Below the pieces are notes generated by a model that worked only from the letters and a program-made list of their open reading frames with translations, searched no databases and was not told the origin of the DNA. A DNA stretch of 18,359 nt from CAZLNO01 sp964561005 (GTDB lineage Bacteria > Pseudomonadota > Alphaproteobacteria > Kiloniellales > Rhodovibrionaceae): the NCBI GenBank assembly GCA_964561005.1, contig CAZLNO010000083.1, forward strand, positions 1 to 18,359, written 5' to 3'. Positions 8,696-15,696 of the stretch are shown one piece after another. Both the position numbers and the translations under genes were made by a program. Positions within the stretch are counted from its first letter, which is position 1, and each line of letters starts with the position of its first letter.

Positions 8696-8724
8696 ATTAG
8701 CTTGACCGAGGCATCGCCCGTCAA
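8696..8724 (-). promoter_or_regulatory. Sigma-70-type promoter for the cytochrome c gene
   Basis: On the minus strand, TTGACG (8719-8724) and GCTAAT (8696-8701) are separated by exactly 17 bases: 5/6 and 4/6 matches to -35 and -10 consensus. Predicted start is near 8689, about 58 bases before the ATG. The plus strand of the same stretch has TTGACC at 8702-8707, giving an inverted TTGAC-N13-GTCAA that might also act as an operator. Confidence 0.6.
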
Positions 8725-8828
8725 CTGAAATAAACCCATCGGTGGCCAACCCAGGTGCTCGGGGCCGGCCTGACCGGCCAAAGGATACGTTTACCGTTTC
8801 CTAAGACGTAGTCAGGATGGTTGCGGCT

Positions 8829-9044
8829 ATGAGCGATTCCCGACGGTTGAGCGACAAGATCGTCTCCGCCCACCAGCACGCTTGCGAGCAGGGGAAGGTG
8901 GATGTCGCGCGGCATCTGTTGCACGCCCTGGAGTCGGAGTTGTCCGGCTTCGGGGGCAATGACGCCGACGACCAGCGCGACTTCGACGACTCCATCGCGG
9001 CGGCGTACACCCGGCAGCGGACGATCGAGGCCAAGCCCGGCTAG
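8829..9044 (+). CDS. Small conserved-looking helical protein, unknown function
   Basis: A 71-residue protein beginning MSDSRRLSDKI, followed by a likely two-helix segment (AHQHACEQGKVDVARHLLHALESE) and a Gly/Asp-rich turn. It resembles small hypothetical proteins common in Rhodospirillales that begin with RKLSDKI and carry a heptad-like A-x-x-L-L-x-A-L-E core; this is recalled pattern, not a search. No signal peptide or membrane helix. The start could be ATG 8817 or 8829; AGGA lies 12 bases before 8829 but directly against 8817, so 8829 is preferred. It is divergent from the cytochrome gene across a shared promoter region. The function is unknown. Confidence 0.7.
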   Translation: MSDSRRLSDKIVSAHQHACEQGKVDVARHLLHALESELSGFGGNDADDQRDFDDSIAAAYTRQRTIEAKPG

Positions 9045-9072
9045 CGATCGCGGCGCCTCGCGCTGGACGATT

Positions 9073-9099
9073 CGCGTGCCAAGCGGCTTGGCGAACGCG
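9073..9099. promoter_or_regulatory. Hairpin between the two unrecognised genes
   Basis: CGCGT-GCCAAG (9073-9083), loop CGG, CTTGGC (9087-9092), a two-base bulge, ACGCG (9095-9099). A second, smaller hairpin GTGGAC-GAA-GTCCAC (9122-9136) precedes the ribosome site of the next gene and is followed by GTTT. Together they may attenuate or process the transcript between the two genes. Confidence 0.35.
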
Positions 9100-9165
9100 C
9101 GCGCCTGCGCCAGAGTCAGGGGTGGACGAAGTCCACGTTTCCCATTGGCAAGGAGCGTTGACGCG

Positions 9166-9864
9166 ATGGCCCACGATCCGCGAATCGAGCGTCTTCTCGG
9201 CGAAGTCGAACTGGTCCAGAGCCGGGGCGATCCGGCGCGCCGCCGCCTGTGCGTGATGTCGCTGGTCGCGCTGCTGGCCGAGGAGCCGCACAGTGATCGG
9301 CCGCTGGCCGCCTCGCCGCTGATCGCCGCTTTTGCCCGGCCGATCAACGACGCGATGGATCGCTCCACCCGCCAGCGTCTGGTGCCCTTCGCGCCGCAGA
9401 TCCGGGGGACCTCCGCCCGCCATGACCCGGCACGCCGCGAGGTGCTGCACGAGGCGCTGATGACGCGGCTGTTGCCGCGCATCGCCACCGATCTCCAGGT
9501 GGCCGCCCGCGGCCACGTCCAGGCCAGCGCGGCGGAGGCGACGGCGCGGCTTCTGGAGGCGCTGCGCGACACGCCGGCCTCGCGTCAGCCGCGTCTGGTT
9601 CAGGACCCGGCATGGGATGGCGCGGCGCTGATCACGCCTTTGCGCGTCGCGCTGACGGCGCATCGCGACGGCGCCGGCGTGCAGCAGGCGGAGGCCGTGG
9701 CGCGCCTCATCATGGCCGCGGCGTCCTGTGTGGCCCGCCCCAGCCGGCGCGCCTGGTACTGGGACTGCGCGATCGGCCTGCTCGACACGCTGTGCGAGGT
9801 GGGCCGCGAGACACCGTTGCCGACGCCCGCCCCGGCGCGGGACGGACGCCCGGTCGCCGCCTGA
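9166..9864 (+). CDS. Unrecognised soluble protein, 232 residues
   Basis: ATG 9166 follows AAGGAG with about ten bases of spacing; third codon positions are strongly GC-biased, as in real genes here. The protein is Ala/Arg/Leu-rich, predicted mostly helical, with no signal peptide or membrane helix. Notable short stretches are MDRSTRQRLVPFAPQI (about 64-79), RLLPRIATDLQVAARGH (about 102-118) and WYWDCAIGLLDTLCEVG near the C-terminus. No catalytic motif or known domain is recognised. It follows the small helical protein gene on the same strand and precedes the M20 peptidase by 109 bases, but no function follows from this. It might be a lineage-restricted alphaproteobacterial protein. Confidence 0.75.
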   Translation: MAHDPRIERLLGEVELVQSRGDPARRRLCVMSLVALLAEEPHSDRPLAASPLIAAFARPINDAMDRSTRQRLVPFAPQIRGTSARHDPARREVLHEALMTRLLPRIATDLQVAARGHVQASAAEATARLLEALRDTPASRQPRLVQDPAWDGAALITPLRVALTAHRDGAGVQQAEAVARLIMAAASCVARPSRRAWYWDCAIGLLDTLCEVGRETPLPTPAPARDGRPVAA

Positions 9865-9973
9865 CGCCGCCCGTTCCGCCTGGACGGCGCGGCGGACTCG
9901 GGCTTGCGTTGCGGTCTGCTTGTGGCAGTCTGCGCGGCCATCCGACATCCGTGGAAATCAGGAGCGCAAGGCC

Positions 9974-11383
9974 ATGTCCGATCTCGACCCCGTTCTGTCG
10001 CGTATCGACCAGGATTTCGAGGCCGCCGTGGGGCGCTGGTCGGACTTCCTGCGCATTCCCAGCGTGGGCACCGATCCCCGCTACAACGACAGCACGCGCG
10101 AGGCCGGGCAATGGGTGGTCGACCGCCTGAGCGAACTGGGCTTCGAGGCGGGGCTGCGCGACACGCCGAAACATCCGATGGTGGTCGGGCACTACCCCGG
10201 CCCCAGCGGCGGCAACGTGCCGCATGTCCTCTATTACGGCCATTACGACGTGCAGCCGGCCGACCCGGTCGAGCTTTGGGACAGCGGCCCCTTCGAGCCC
10301 ACCGTCGTCGACGGCCCGCGCGGCCGGCGGATGGTCGCCCGCGGCGCGGTGGACAACAAGGGTCAGGCCATGACCTTCCTGGAGGCCTTCCGCGCCTGGA
10401 AGGCGGTGCACGGCGAGCTGCCGATCCGCATCACCGTGTTCTTCGAGGGCGAGGAGGAGAGCGGCAGCCCCAGCCTGGAGCCCTTCCTGAAGGCCCATGC
10501 CGAGGAATTGACGGCGGACGTGGCCGTGGTTTCCGACACCGGCGGCTGGACCGTGGACACCCCCGCCATCACCACCCGGCTGCGCGGCATGGTGTACACC
10601 GAGCTGACCGTCCACGGCCCCAGCCACGACCTGCATTCGGGCGTCTTCGGCGGCCCGGCGCCGAACGCGCTGAACGGCCTGGCGCGGGTGCTCGGCCGCC
10701 TGCACGACGCCGAGGGGCGGGTGGCGCTGCCGGGGTTCTATGACGACGTGGCGGAGTTGGGCCCGCGGACCAAGGCGCAGTGGGAGGCCCTGGACCCCGA
10801 CGAGGCCGGCTTCCTGCAAGGGATCGGCGTCGACCGGGCCTGCGGCGAGCGCGACCGCTCGATCCTGGAAAAGCTCTGGTCGCGGCCGACCTGCGACATC
10901 AACGGCACGATCGGCGGCTACACCGAGGCCGGCAGCAAGACGGTCATTCCGGCCCAGGCCTCGGCCAAGGTGTCCTTCCGCCTGGTGCCCGACCAGGACC
11001 CCGAGCGCGTGGCCGAGGGCTTCCGGCGGTTCATTGCGGCGACGCTGCCCGAACCCTATCGCTGGGACCTGGACGTGCTGCATACCGCGCCGGCCTTCCA
11101 GGTGTCGTCCGAGTCGCCCTATCTCCGGGCGGCGCTGGAGGCCCTGGAGCGGGTCTACGGCAAGAAGGCGGCGATGATCGGCAGCGGTGGCTCGATCCCC
11201 GTGGTCGGGAAGTTCAAGGACATCCTGGGCATGGACACCCTGCTGATGGGCTTCGGCCTGGACGATGACCGCATGCACAGCCCGAACGAGAAGTTCGAGC
11301 TGAAGTGCCTGGAAAACGGCATGAAGTCGCACGCCGCGCTGCTGGAGCGCCTGCCGCGCGTGGCCGCGGGCGCGGCGGCATAG
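9974..11383 (+). CDS. M20 family metallodipeptidase
   Basis: A 469-residue zinc peptidase of the M20 (carnosinase-like/CPG2) family, cleaving dipeptides or aminoacyl amides in the cytoplasm. The two-metal site is complete: H90 and D92 in YYGHYDVQP, bridging D127 in RGAVDNKGQ, the catalytic/ligand Glu pair E161-E162 in EGEEESGS, D188 in VVSDTGG, and the late His in DDDRMHSPNE. The dimerisation lid domain contains HGPSHDLHSG (about 214-223). There is no signal peptide. GGAG precedes the ATG by ten bases. Length and motif order fit the dipeptidase subgroup (often annotated M20/M25/M40 dipeptidase). The peptide substrate is unknown. It converges with the PAS gene, with hairpins between. Confidence 0.93.
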   Translation: MSDLDPVLSRIDQDFEAAVGRWSDFLRIPSVGTDPRYNDSTREAGQWVVDRLSELGFEAGLRDTPKHPMVVGHYPGPSGGNVPHVLYYGHYDVQPADPVELWDSGPFEPTVVDGPRGRRMVARGAVDNKGQAMTFLEAFRAWKAVHGELPIRITVFFEGEEESGSPSLEPFLKAHAEELTADVAVVSDTGGWTVDTPAITTRLRGMVYTELTVHGPSHDLHSGVFGGPAPNALNGLARVLGRLHDAEGRVALPGFYDDVAELGPRTKAQWEALDPDEAGFLQGIGVDRACGERDRSILEKLWSRPTCDINGTIGGYTEAGSKTVIPAQASAKVSFRLVPDQDPERVAEGFRRFIAATLPEPYRWDLDVLHTAPAFQVSSESPYLRAALEALERVYGKKAAMIGSGGSIPVVGKFKDILGMDTLLMGFGLDDDRMHSPNEKFELKCLENGMKSHAALLERLPRVAAGAAA

Positions 11384-11392
11384 GCCCCACGG

Positions 11393-11443
11393 CCGGCGTT
11401 CTGGCATGCGGTGAGCCGAGAAACGCCGGGTTTCGGCCCGGCG
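11393..11443. terminator. Terminator hairpins between convergent peptidase and PAS genes
   Basis: CGCCGGG (11424-11430) pairs with CCCGGCG (11437-11443) across a 6-base loop. On the minus strand the stem is followed by TTTCTC, just after the PAS gene stop. A competing fold, CCGGCGTT (11393-11400) with AACGCCGG (11422-11429), serves the plus strand. Confidence 0.55.
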
Positions 11444-11450
11444 GGCGGGC

Positions 11451-12095
11451 TCAGGCTTCGGCGCGGGTCGCGCCGGGTTGGCCGCTTGGTACCGCGGGCG
11501 CGGTGCCGGCATCGGCGCCCTCCGCCGTGCCCGCGAGGCCACAAGCCTTGGCCAGTGCTTCGGGACGGAAAAAGGTCTCCAGCACCTTGCCGCGGGCCAC
11601 CTTGGGGTCGAGGCCCCGGCCGGGCGCATAGTGGGTGACGCCCAAAAGTTGCGTCACACTGCGACCGTCCTCCGACAGCGGCAGGATCAGGCGCTCGCCA
11701 TGGCCGTTGCGCTCGTTCTCGACATAGACCGTGCCGACGCAGTGGCAGCCGCAGGCCTCGCGCGCAATCCGCTCGAAGCGCGCCTGGACGCTGGCGCGCA
11801 GACGGTCCGGGAAGGCGTCCGCCAGGGTCAGGCCGCGGACCGGAAATCCGAAGGTGGCGTTGATCTCCTCGCCGGCCAGACGAAAGCGGAAGCAGGTGCC
11901 GCCGGCCTCGCAGTCGACGATCCACAGCCGGGGCAGGATGGGGGCCGAAAGCGCCAGCGGGTCCAGGTCCCGACGCGCCGGAAGGGCGCGCGCGCCGCGC
12001 AACCCCAGCCAGTAGCGCGCCACCTCGCGAAGGTGGGCGTGATCCAGGGCGGGCGCGCCATTGCCCACGGTGACGATTTCCGCCGGTTGCAGCAT
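11451..12095 (-). CDS. PAS_5 family sensor-like protein
   Basis: A protein of about 214 residues with the alphaproteobacterial PAS_5 domain (formerly a DUF). Features: YWLGLRG near residue 28, the R-x-D-L-D-P motif (about 41-46), LPRLWIVDCE, FRFRLAGEEIN (about 71-81), G-F-P-V-R-G, then C-x-C near residue 118 and RLILPLSEDG typical of the domain's last strands. The C-terminal tail is Ala/Gly/Pro-rich. No output domain is present, so it may bind a ligand and work through a partner; this is inference. The start is uncertain: ATG 12095 has GGAG/GGGGGC upstream; ATG 12122 would add nine residues but has no ribosome site. It is divergent from apaG across the gap holding the candidate small RNA. Confidence 0.78.
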   Translation of the reverse strand: MLQPAEIVTVGNGAPALDHAHLREVARYWLGLRGARALPARRDLDPLALSAPILPRLWIVDCEAGGTCFRFRLAGEEINATFGFPVRGLTLADAFPDRLRASVQARFERIAREACGCHCVGTVYVENERNGHGERLILPLSEDGRSVTQLLGVTHYAPGRGLDPKVARGKVLETFFRPEALAKACGLAGTAEGADAGTAPAVPSGQPGATRAEA

Positions 12096-12125
12096 GCGCC
12101 GCCCCCACTCCGCTGCGCGCATAAA

Positions 12126-12152
12126 CGAATATTGGCATATGCGTAGCATTCG
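12126..12152. promoter_or_regulatory. Nested palindrome upstream of the PAS gene
   Basis: GCATATGC (12135-12142) is flanked nearly symmetrically by CGAAT (12126-12130) and ATTCG (12148-12152). It lies 31-57 bases before the preferred PAS start, in locally AT-rich DNA, so an operator or promoter element for this gene is plausible. Confidence 0.4.
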
Positions 12153-12246
12153 TTCGGCTTCGCTTCAATGCCGCGGATGCCTGCCGGGCCGGGGCACGGC
12201 CTGAGCAGGGTGGCAAATGGTCGCGCGCGACGAAGCCGCGTCGGCG

Positions 12247-12276
12247 GTGGCATACATTCGTCCGCGCGCATATATA
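12247..12276 (+). promoter_or_regulatory. Possible promoter for the candidate small RNA
   Basis: GTGGCA (12247-12252) and TATATA (12271-12276), separated by 18 bases, each match 4/6 of the sigma-70 consensus. The predicted start, six to seven bases after the -10, falls exactly at the first hairpin (12283). Confidence 0.4.
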
Positions 12277-12282
12277 CCGGGG

Positions 12283-12361
12283 TGTTACACGACGGTGTCT
12301 CGCCGTGTGTAACATGCTACCTCGAACTCGACCCTGCTCCTTGGGAGCAGGGTCCTTTTTC
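12283..12361 (+). ncRNA. Candidate small RNA: bulged hairpin plus terminator
   Basis: A 79-base stretch with two stable structures and no coding pattern. Hairpin one: TGTTACAC (12283-12290) pairs with GTGTAACA (12307-12314), continuing through a bulged G12291, an A-U pair and CGG/CCG to a 7-base loop. A roughly 15-base unpaired linker (CTACCTCGAACTC core) follows. Hairpin two is a perfect 11-pair terminator ending in CTTTTT. No gene on this strand ends within 900 bases upstream, so the terminator has no protein gene to serve. It could be a trans-acting small RNA or a prematurely ended leader of apaG, which begins 123 bases later. No known RNA family is recognised. Confidence 0.5.
12330..12360 (+). 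terminator. Strong orphan Rho-independent terminator
   Basis: GACCCTGCTCC (12330-12340), loop TTG, GGAGCAGGGTC (12344-12354), then CTTTTT (12355-12360). This is the strongest intrinsic terminator in the window and works only on the plus strand. Confidence 0.92.
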
Positions 12362-12483
12362 ATGCGCAGGGGGCGCCGTGGCAAGGGAATGCGCCCACGC
12401 CGGTTGGACAAGCACGGCGCTGCCGCTTATATTTGCCGCTGAAACGGACATCAGCCGTCGTGCAACCCGTACGGTGCGTGACC

Positions 12484-12876
12484 ATGTACAGCCAGACGAC
12501 AAAGGACATCCGAATCACGGTCGAGCCCTACTACCTCGAGGACCAGTCCTCGCCGAGTGATGACCACTATGTCTGGGCGTACCACGTGAAGATCGAGAAT
12601 GTCGGAGAGCGAACCGTGCAGCTCCTGCACCGGCACTGGCACATCACCGACGCCAGGGGCCGGATGCAGGAAGTGCGCGGCGCCGGCGTGGTCGGCGAGC
12701 AGCCGGTGCTGGACCCCGGCGAGGCCTTCGAGTACACCAGCGGGACGCCGCTGCACACGCCTTCGGGGATCATGGTGGGCACCTACGAGATGTGCACCGA
12801 CTCCGGCGAGCACTTCGACGTGGCCATCCCCGCCTTCTCGCTTGACAGCCCGCACCAGGCCGTCCAGCTCAACTGA
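12484..12876 (+). CDS. apaG: ApaG protein
   Basis: A 130-residue protein of the ApaG/DUF525 family, with an immunoglobulin/FNIII-like beta sandwich. It is linked by name to Co2+/Mg2+ efflux, but its biochemical role is unsettled. Family motifs: V-x-Y-x-x-x-Q-S-S-P near residues 13-22, YHVKIENVGERTVQLLHRHW (about 34-53), ITDARG, VRGAGVVGEQPVLDPGE (about 62-78), F-x-Y-x-S-G-T-P-L-x-T-P-x-G-x-M-x-G-x-Y near 80-99, and IPAFSL at the end. The length is typical. The ribosome site before ATG 12484 is weak (GGTGCG). It is 63 bases upstream of folE on the same strand. Confidence 0.94.
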   Translation: MYSQTTKDIRITVEPYYLEDQSSPSDDHYVWAYHVKIENVGERTVQLLHRHWHITDARGRMQEVRGAGVVGEQPVLDPGEAFEYTSGTPLHTPSGIMVGTYEMCTDSGEHFDVAIPAFSLDSPHQAVQLN

Positions 12877-12939
12877 CCCCCTTGGCGTGACACCGGCGCC
12901 CGCGGGCGCCGCCCCACCGCGACAACGAGGATAGCAAGC

Positions 12940-13644
12940 GTGAACGACCGCGAAGAGACGCCGGCGCGACAGCCGGTCGACGGCCTTTCCCATGATGCCG
13001 GCCCGGACGCGCCGGCGCCCGGCGCCCTGGCGCCCAGCCCGGCGGCCGACCGGCCCAGCCGGGCGCAGGCCGAGGCCGCGGTGGAGACCCTGCTGCGCTG
13101 GGCGGGCGACGACCCGGCGCGCGAGGGCCTGAGGGAGACCCCGGCACGCGTCGCGCGGGCCTTCGAGGATTGGTTTTCCGGCTACTTTGACGACCCCGTC
13201 GCCATTTTGGAGCGCACCTTCGAGGAGGTGGACGGCTATGACGAGATGGTGGTGCTGCGCGACGTCCGCGTGGAGTCGCACTGCGAGCACCACCTGGCGC
13301 CGATCCTGGGCCGCGCCCATGTCGCCTACATGCCGGACAGGCGCGTGGTCGGCATCTCCAAGCTGGCCCGCGTGGTGGAGATGTACGCCCGTCGTCTGCA
13401 GATCCAGGAAAAGCTGACGGCGCAGATCGCCAACTGCATCCAGGAGGTGCTGCAGCCCAAGGGTGTGGCCGTCGTCGTCGAGGCGGAGCACCAGTGCATG
13501 ACCACCCGCGGCATCCACAAGCCGGGTGTGAGCATGGTGACCAGCCGCATGCTGGGCCTGTTCCGCCGCAACGACGCCACCCGCCGCGAGTTCCTGGCCC
13601 TGATCGGCAGCACCGGCGCCAACGCCGTGCACCACCACGGATAA
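12940..13644 (+). CDS. folE: GTP cyclohydrolase I
   Basis: A 234-residue enzyme converting GTP to 7,8-dihydroneopterin triphosphate, the first step of tetrahydrofolate synthesis; cytoplasmic, decameric in known members. The zinc ligands are C115, H118 and C186 (five residues offset from E. coli C110/H113/C181), in SHCEHHLAP and EHQCMTTRG. GLRETPARVARAF (63-75) and VGISKLARVVEMYARRLQIQE (137-157) are canonical. The first ~45 residues are Pro/Ala/Asp-rich and poorly conserved. The start is GTG 12940 with GAGG nine bases before it. It follows apaG and may be cotranscribed. C-terminus ends in a His-rich VHHHG. Confidence 0.96.
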   Translation: MNDREETPARQPVDGLSHDAGPDAPAPGALAPSPAADRPSRAQAEAAVETLLRWAGDDPAREGLRETPARVARAFEDWFSGYFDDPVAILERTFEEVDGYDEMVVLRDVRVESHCEHHLAPILGRAHVAYMPDRRVVGISKLARVVEMYARRLQIQEKLTAQIANCIQEVLQPKGVAVVVEAEHQCMTTRGIHKPGVSMVTSRMLGLFRRNDATRREFLALIGSTGANAVHHHG

Positions 13645-13815
13645 CGGGCGGCTGAAGCGGCGAGCGGGGGTGGCGCCCGGTCGGCGCGAACCGGCGAGGC
13701 GTGGCGCTCGCGTCTGTGCGCTACGCGATCGGCTTGGCACGCATGATCCGGCCACACAGTCCGCGAGAAGAAAAAAGGCCCCTGACGCGCGATCGCCGAT
13801 GCTTGGCGGAAGGCG

Positions 13816-13844
13816 TTGTCATCGCCGGGTGCGTTCGCTATGTT
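13816..13844 (+). promoter_or_regulatory. Promoter of tRNA-Gln
   Basis: TTGTCA (13816-13821), 17-base spacer, TATGTT (13839-13844): 5/6 and 4/6 consensus matches with ideal spacing. The predicted start near 13851 is ten bases before the tRNA. The 170 bases between folE and this promoter hold no gene. Confidence 0.75.
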
Positions 13845-13860
13845 CCGGCCACCTTTCCAG

Positions 13861-13935
13861 TGGGGCGTAGCCAAGCGGTAAGGCAACGGTTTTTGGTACC
13901 GTGATTCGCAGGTTCGAATCCTGCCGCCCCAGCCA
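13861..13935 (+). tRNA. tRNA-Gln (anticodon UUG)
   Basis: A full cloverleaf can be drawn: acceptor TGGGGCG (13861-13867) with CGCCCCA (13925-13931); D arm with AGCGGTAAGG; anticodon stem ACGGT/ACCGT around loop TTTTGGT, giving anticodon TTG; T arm GCAGG-TTCGAAT-CCTGC; discriminator G and encoded CCA (13933-13935). The first-pair U-A acceptor end and the loop sequence match bacterial tRNA-Gln closely. Confidence 0.97.
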
Positions 13936-13977
13936 GTTCGCCCAGTCGCCCGAATAACCCAGCGAAATCAAGCGGTT

Positions 13978-14112
13978 ACATCCGGTCTGAGCGAAACCGA
14001 CCTCGAGGCGGTCTTCCGGCCCTTTTATCGCAGCGACGCGGAAATGGTTGCGGCTTGTGCCGCCTGCCATGCCCGCTATGCGACGAACCGCTTCCCCGGC
14101 TTCGCCGGCTGA
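13978..14112 (+). pseudogene. C-terminal ORF remnant after tRNA-Gln
   Basis: The plus frame ending at TGA 14110-14112 has strong GC third-position bias and reads like real protein: GLSETDLEAVFRPFYRSDAE, then a CAACH motif and NRFPGFAG. There is no credible start codon with a ribosome site between the tRNA and ATG 14044, which would leave only 22 residues. It is therefore probably the tail of a lost gene. The CAACH matches a heme-binding CxxCH, but in so short a piece that may be chance. It converges with the truncated kinase gene, six bases away. Confidence 0.35.
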
Positions 14113-14118
14113 CGGCCA

Positions 14119-15006
14119 TCAAGCCGCCGCCGGCAGCGTGAGCACCGCGCGCAGGCCGCCGAGCGGCGAGTCCGCCAGCTCGATGCCGCCGCCGTAGAGC
14201 TCGGCCAGTTCGGCCACGATGGTGAGGCCGAGCCCGGAGCCCGCGACGGCCTCGTCCAGCCGGCGCCCGCGGTCGAACACCTCCGCCCGGCGCGCCGGGG
14301 GCAGGCCTGGTCCGTCATCGTCGACAACGACGGCGAGCCGGCCAGGGGCCGTCACGCGGGCGGACGCGCGCACCTCCCGCTGCGCCCACTTGCAGGCGTT
14401 GTCCAGCAGGTTGCCCGCCATCTCGTCGAAGTCCTGGCGCTCGCCGCGAAAGGACGGGGCCCGGTCGACCGCGCAGGCGATGGTCACGCCGCGCGCGGCG
14501 TGGATCGTGCGCAGCGTGCGCGCCAGCCGCTCGAGGCTCGCCGCCACCTCGGTGCGCACCCCCGGCACCCGCGCCGAGGCCGCCGCGCGGGCGCGCGCCA
14601 GGTGATAGTTGACCTGGCGCTGCATGAGCTCGGTCTGCTCGCGGATCCGTTGCGCAGGTCCCTCCTCGCCGGCGCGGGCGACGTCGGCGGCCTCGTTGGC
14701 CAGGACCGCCAGCGGCGTCTTGAGGCTGTGCGCCAGGTTGCCCGCCTGGGTGCGCGCCCGGGCCACGACGGCCTCGTTCTGGTCCAGCACGGCGTTCAGG
14801 TCGTCGACCAGCGGCTGGATCTCCTCCGGATACCGCCCTTCCAGTCGGCGGGCGCGTCCTCCGCGCACATCGCCGAGCGCCGCCCGCAGCCGGCGCAACG
14901 GGCGCAGGCCGCCGGCCACCTGGGCCGCGGCGGCCCCTGCCAGGCCCAGCCCGAGCACGCCCAGCGACAGCGCCAGCGTCCGCTGGAAGCCGGCCAGCGC
15001 CTCGGC
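14119..15006 (-). pseudogene. Sensor histidine kinase, N-terminus missing
   Basis: The C-terminal ~295 codons of a PhoQ/envZ-type two-component sensor kinase. Seen in order: second membrane helix (FQRTLALSLGVLGLGLAG region), HAMP-like linker with LRPLRRL, H-box NLAHSLKTPLAVL with the phospho-accepting His, N-box GNLLDNACKWA, G1 DDDGPGLPP, G2 GSGLGLTIV. The first membrane helix and periplasmic sensor domain are absent: just upstream of the second helix (about 15000) the sequence turns into the opposite-strand end of a PepSY gene. No start codon with a ribosome site remains; the first candidate is GTG 14958. The response regulator that normally accompanies this kinase type is missing. Either a real truncation or an assembly mis-join. 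Confidence 0.8.
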
Positions 15007-15147
15007 GAGCAGGGCTACACGGATGTCCGCGAGATCGAGCGCAAACGCAACCGCTACGAGGTCGAGGCGCGCAACCGGGCGGGCCGGCAGGTGGAGCTCG
15101 AGGTGGACGGCACGACCGGCGAGATTCTGAAGGAGGAGCGCGAATGA
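14998..15147 (+). pseudogene. PepSY domain protein, only C-terminal end left
   Basis: The plus frame ending at TGA 15145-15147 encodes about 50 residues matching the end of a PepSY domain: LGEQGYTDVREIE, then R-Y-E-V-E-A, G-R-Q-V-E-L-E-V-D and the diagnostic TGEILKEERE. The first part, including the expected signal peptide, is missing because the sequence to the left is the oppositely oriented kinase. Its stop overlaps the cytochrome b start (ATGA), so the two were translationally coupled. PepSY proteins beside b-type cytochromes are a common alphaproteobacterial pairing; their joint role is not firmly known. Confidence 0.72.
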
Positions 15148-15692
15148 CGGCCGCTTCCCAACCGGCCGATGGCCGCGCGGGGCGTCGCGACGACCGCGTT
15201 CGCGTGTGGGATCCCCTGGTGCGGGTCCTGCACTGGTCGCTGGCGGGGTGCTTTGTCCTCGCCTATGCCACGGGCGAGGCGATCCTCAGCCTGCACGAGC
15301 TGGCCGGCTACGCCATCGTTGCCATCGTCGGCGTGCGCGCCCTCTGGGGCCTGGTGGGCCCGAGGCACGCGCGCTTCGACGACTTCGTGCCCGGACCGGG
15401 GACTCTCGCCGCCTATCTGCGCGACCTCCTGGCCGGGCGGCCGAGGCGCTATCTGGGCCACAACCCGGCCGGCGGCGCCATGATCGTGGCGCTGCTGACG
15501 GCCCTGCTGGCGACGAGCGCCAGCGGCGTACTGACGCTGTCGGGCGGCGAAGCCGTGGAAGAGCTGCACGAGGCGGCGGCCAACCTCACCCTCGCCCTGG
15601 TGCTCGCCCACATCGCCGGGGTGGTGCTGTCCAGCCTGCTCCACCACGAGAACCTGGTGCGCGCCATGATCACCGGCCGCAAGCGGCCGTAG
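15144..15692 (+). CDS. Cytochrome b561-like membrane protein
   Basis: A 182-residue di-heme b-type cytochrome of the Ni/Fe-hydrogenase-cytochrome-b/b561 superfamily, moving electrons across or into the membrane. Four hydrophobic helices are visible, with candidate heme-ligating His in RVLHWSLAG (helix 1), SLHELAGY (helix 2), EELHEAAANL (helix 3) and LAHIAGV (helix 4), plus LLHHENL after it. The fixed opening V-x-V-W-D-P-L-V-R-V-L-H-W is diagnostic. GGAGGAG lies a few bases before ATG 15144, inside the PepSY tail, and the ATGA overlap shows coupling. The ORF itself is intact, but its native promoter is probably lost with the PepSY 5' end. Confidence 0.92.
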   Translation: MTAASQPADGRAGRRDDRVRVWDPLVRVLHWSLAGCFVLAYATGEAILSLHELAGYAIVAIVGVRALWGLVGPRHARFDDFVPGPGTLAAYLRDLLAGRPRRYLGHNPAGGAMIVALLTALLATSASGVLTLSGGEAVEELHEAAANLTLALVLAHIAGVVLSSLLHHENLVRAMITGRKRP

Positions 15693-15696
15693 GGCT

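Noticed and set aside
9710..11629. 639-codon open frame on the minus strand
   Set aside because: Antisense to the well-supported M20 peptidase, with no motif or ribosome site.
12314..12442. Short frame beginning with ATG inside the candidate small RNA
   Set aside because: Runs through the terminator, has no ribosome site and no leader-peptide pattern such as runs of one amino acid.
13819..14070. 83-codon minus-strand frame with RQDSNLRITVPKTVALPLGY
   Set aside because: This is the well-known spurious translation of the antisense of a tRNA gene (here tRNA-Gln), often misannotated as a protein.
14500..15147. 215-codon plus-strand frame ending at the PepSY stop
   Set aside because: Only its last ~50 codons resemble a real protein (PepSY); the rest is the antisense of the kinase, so it was not called as one fusion gene.
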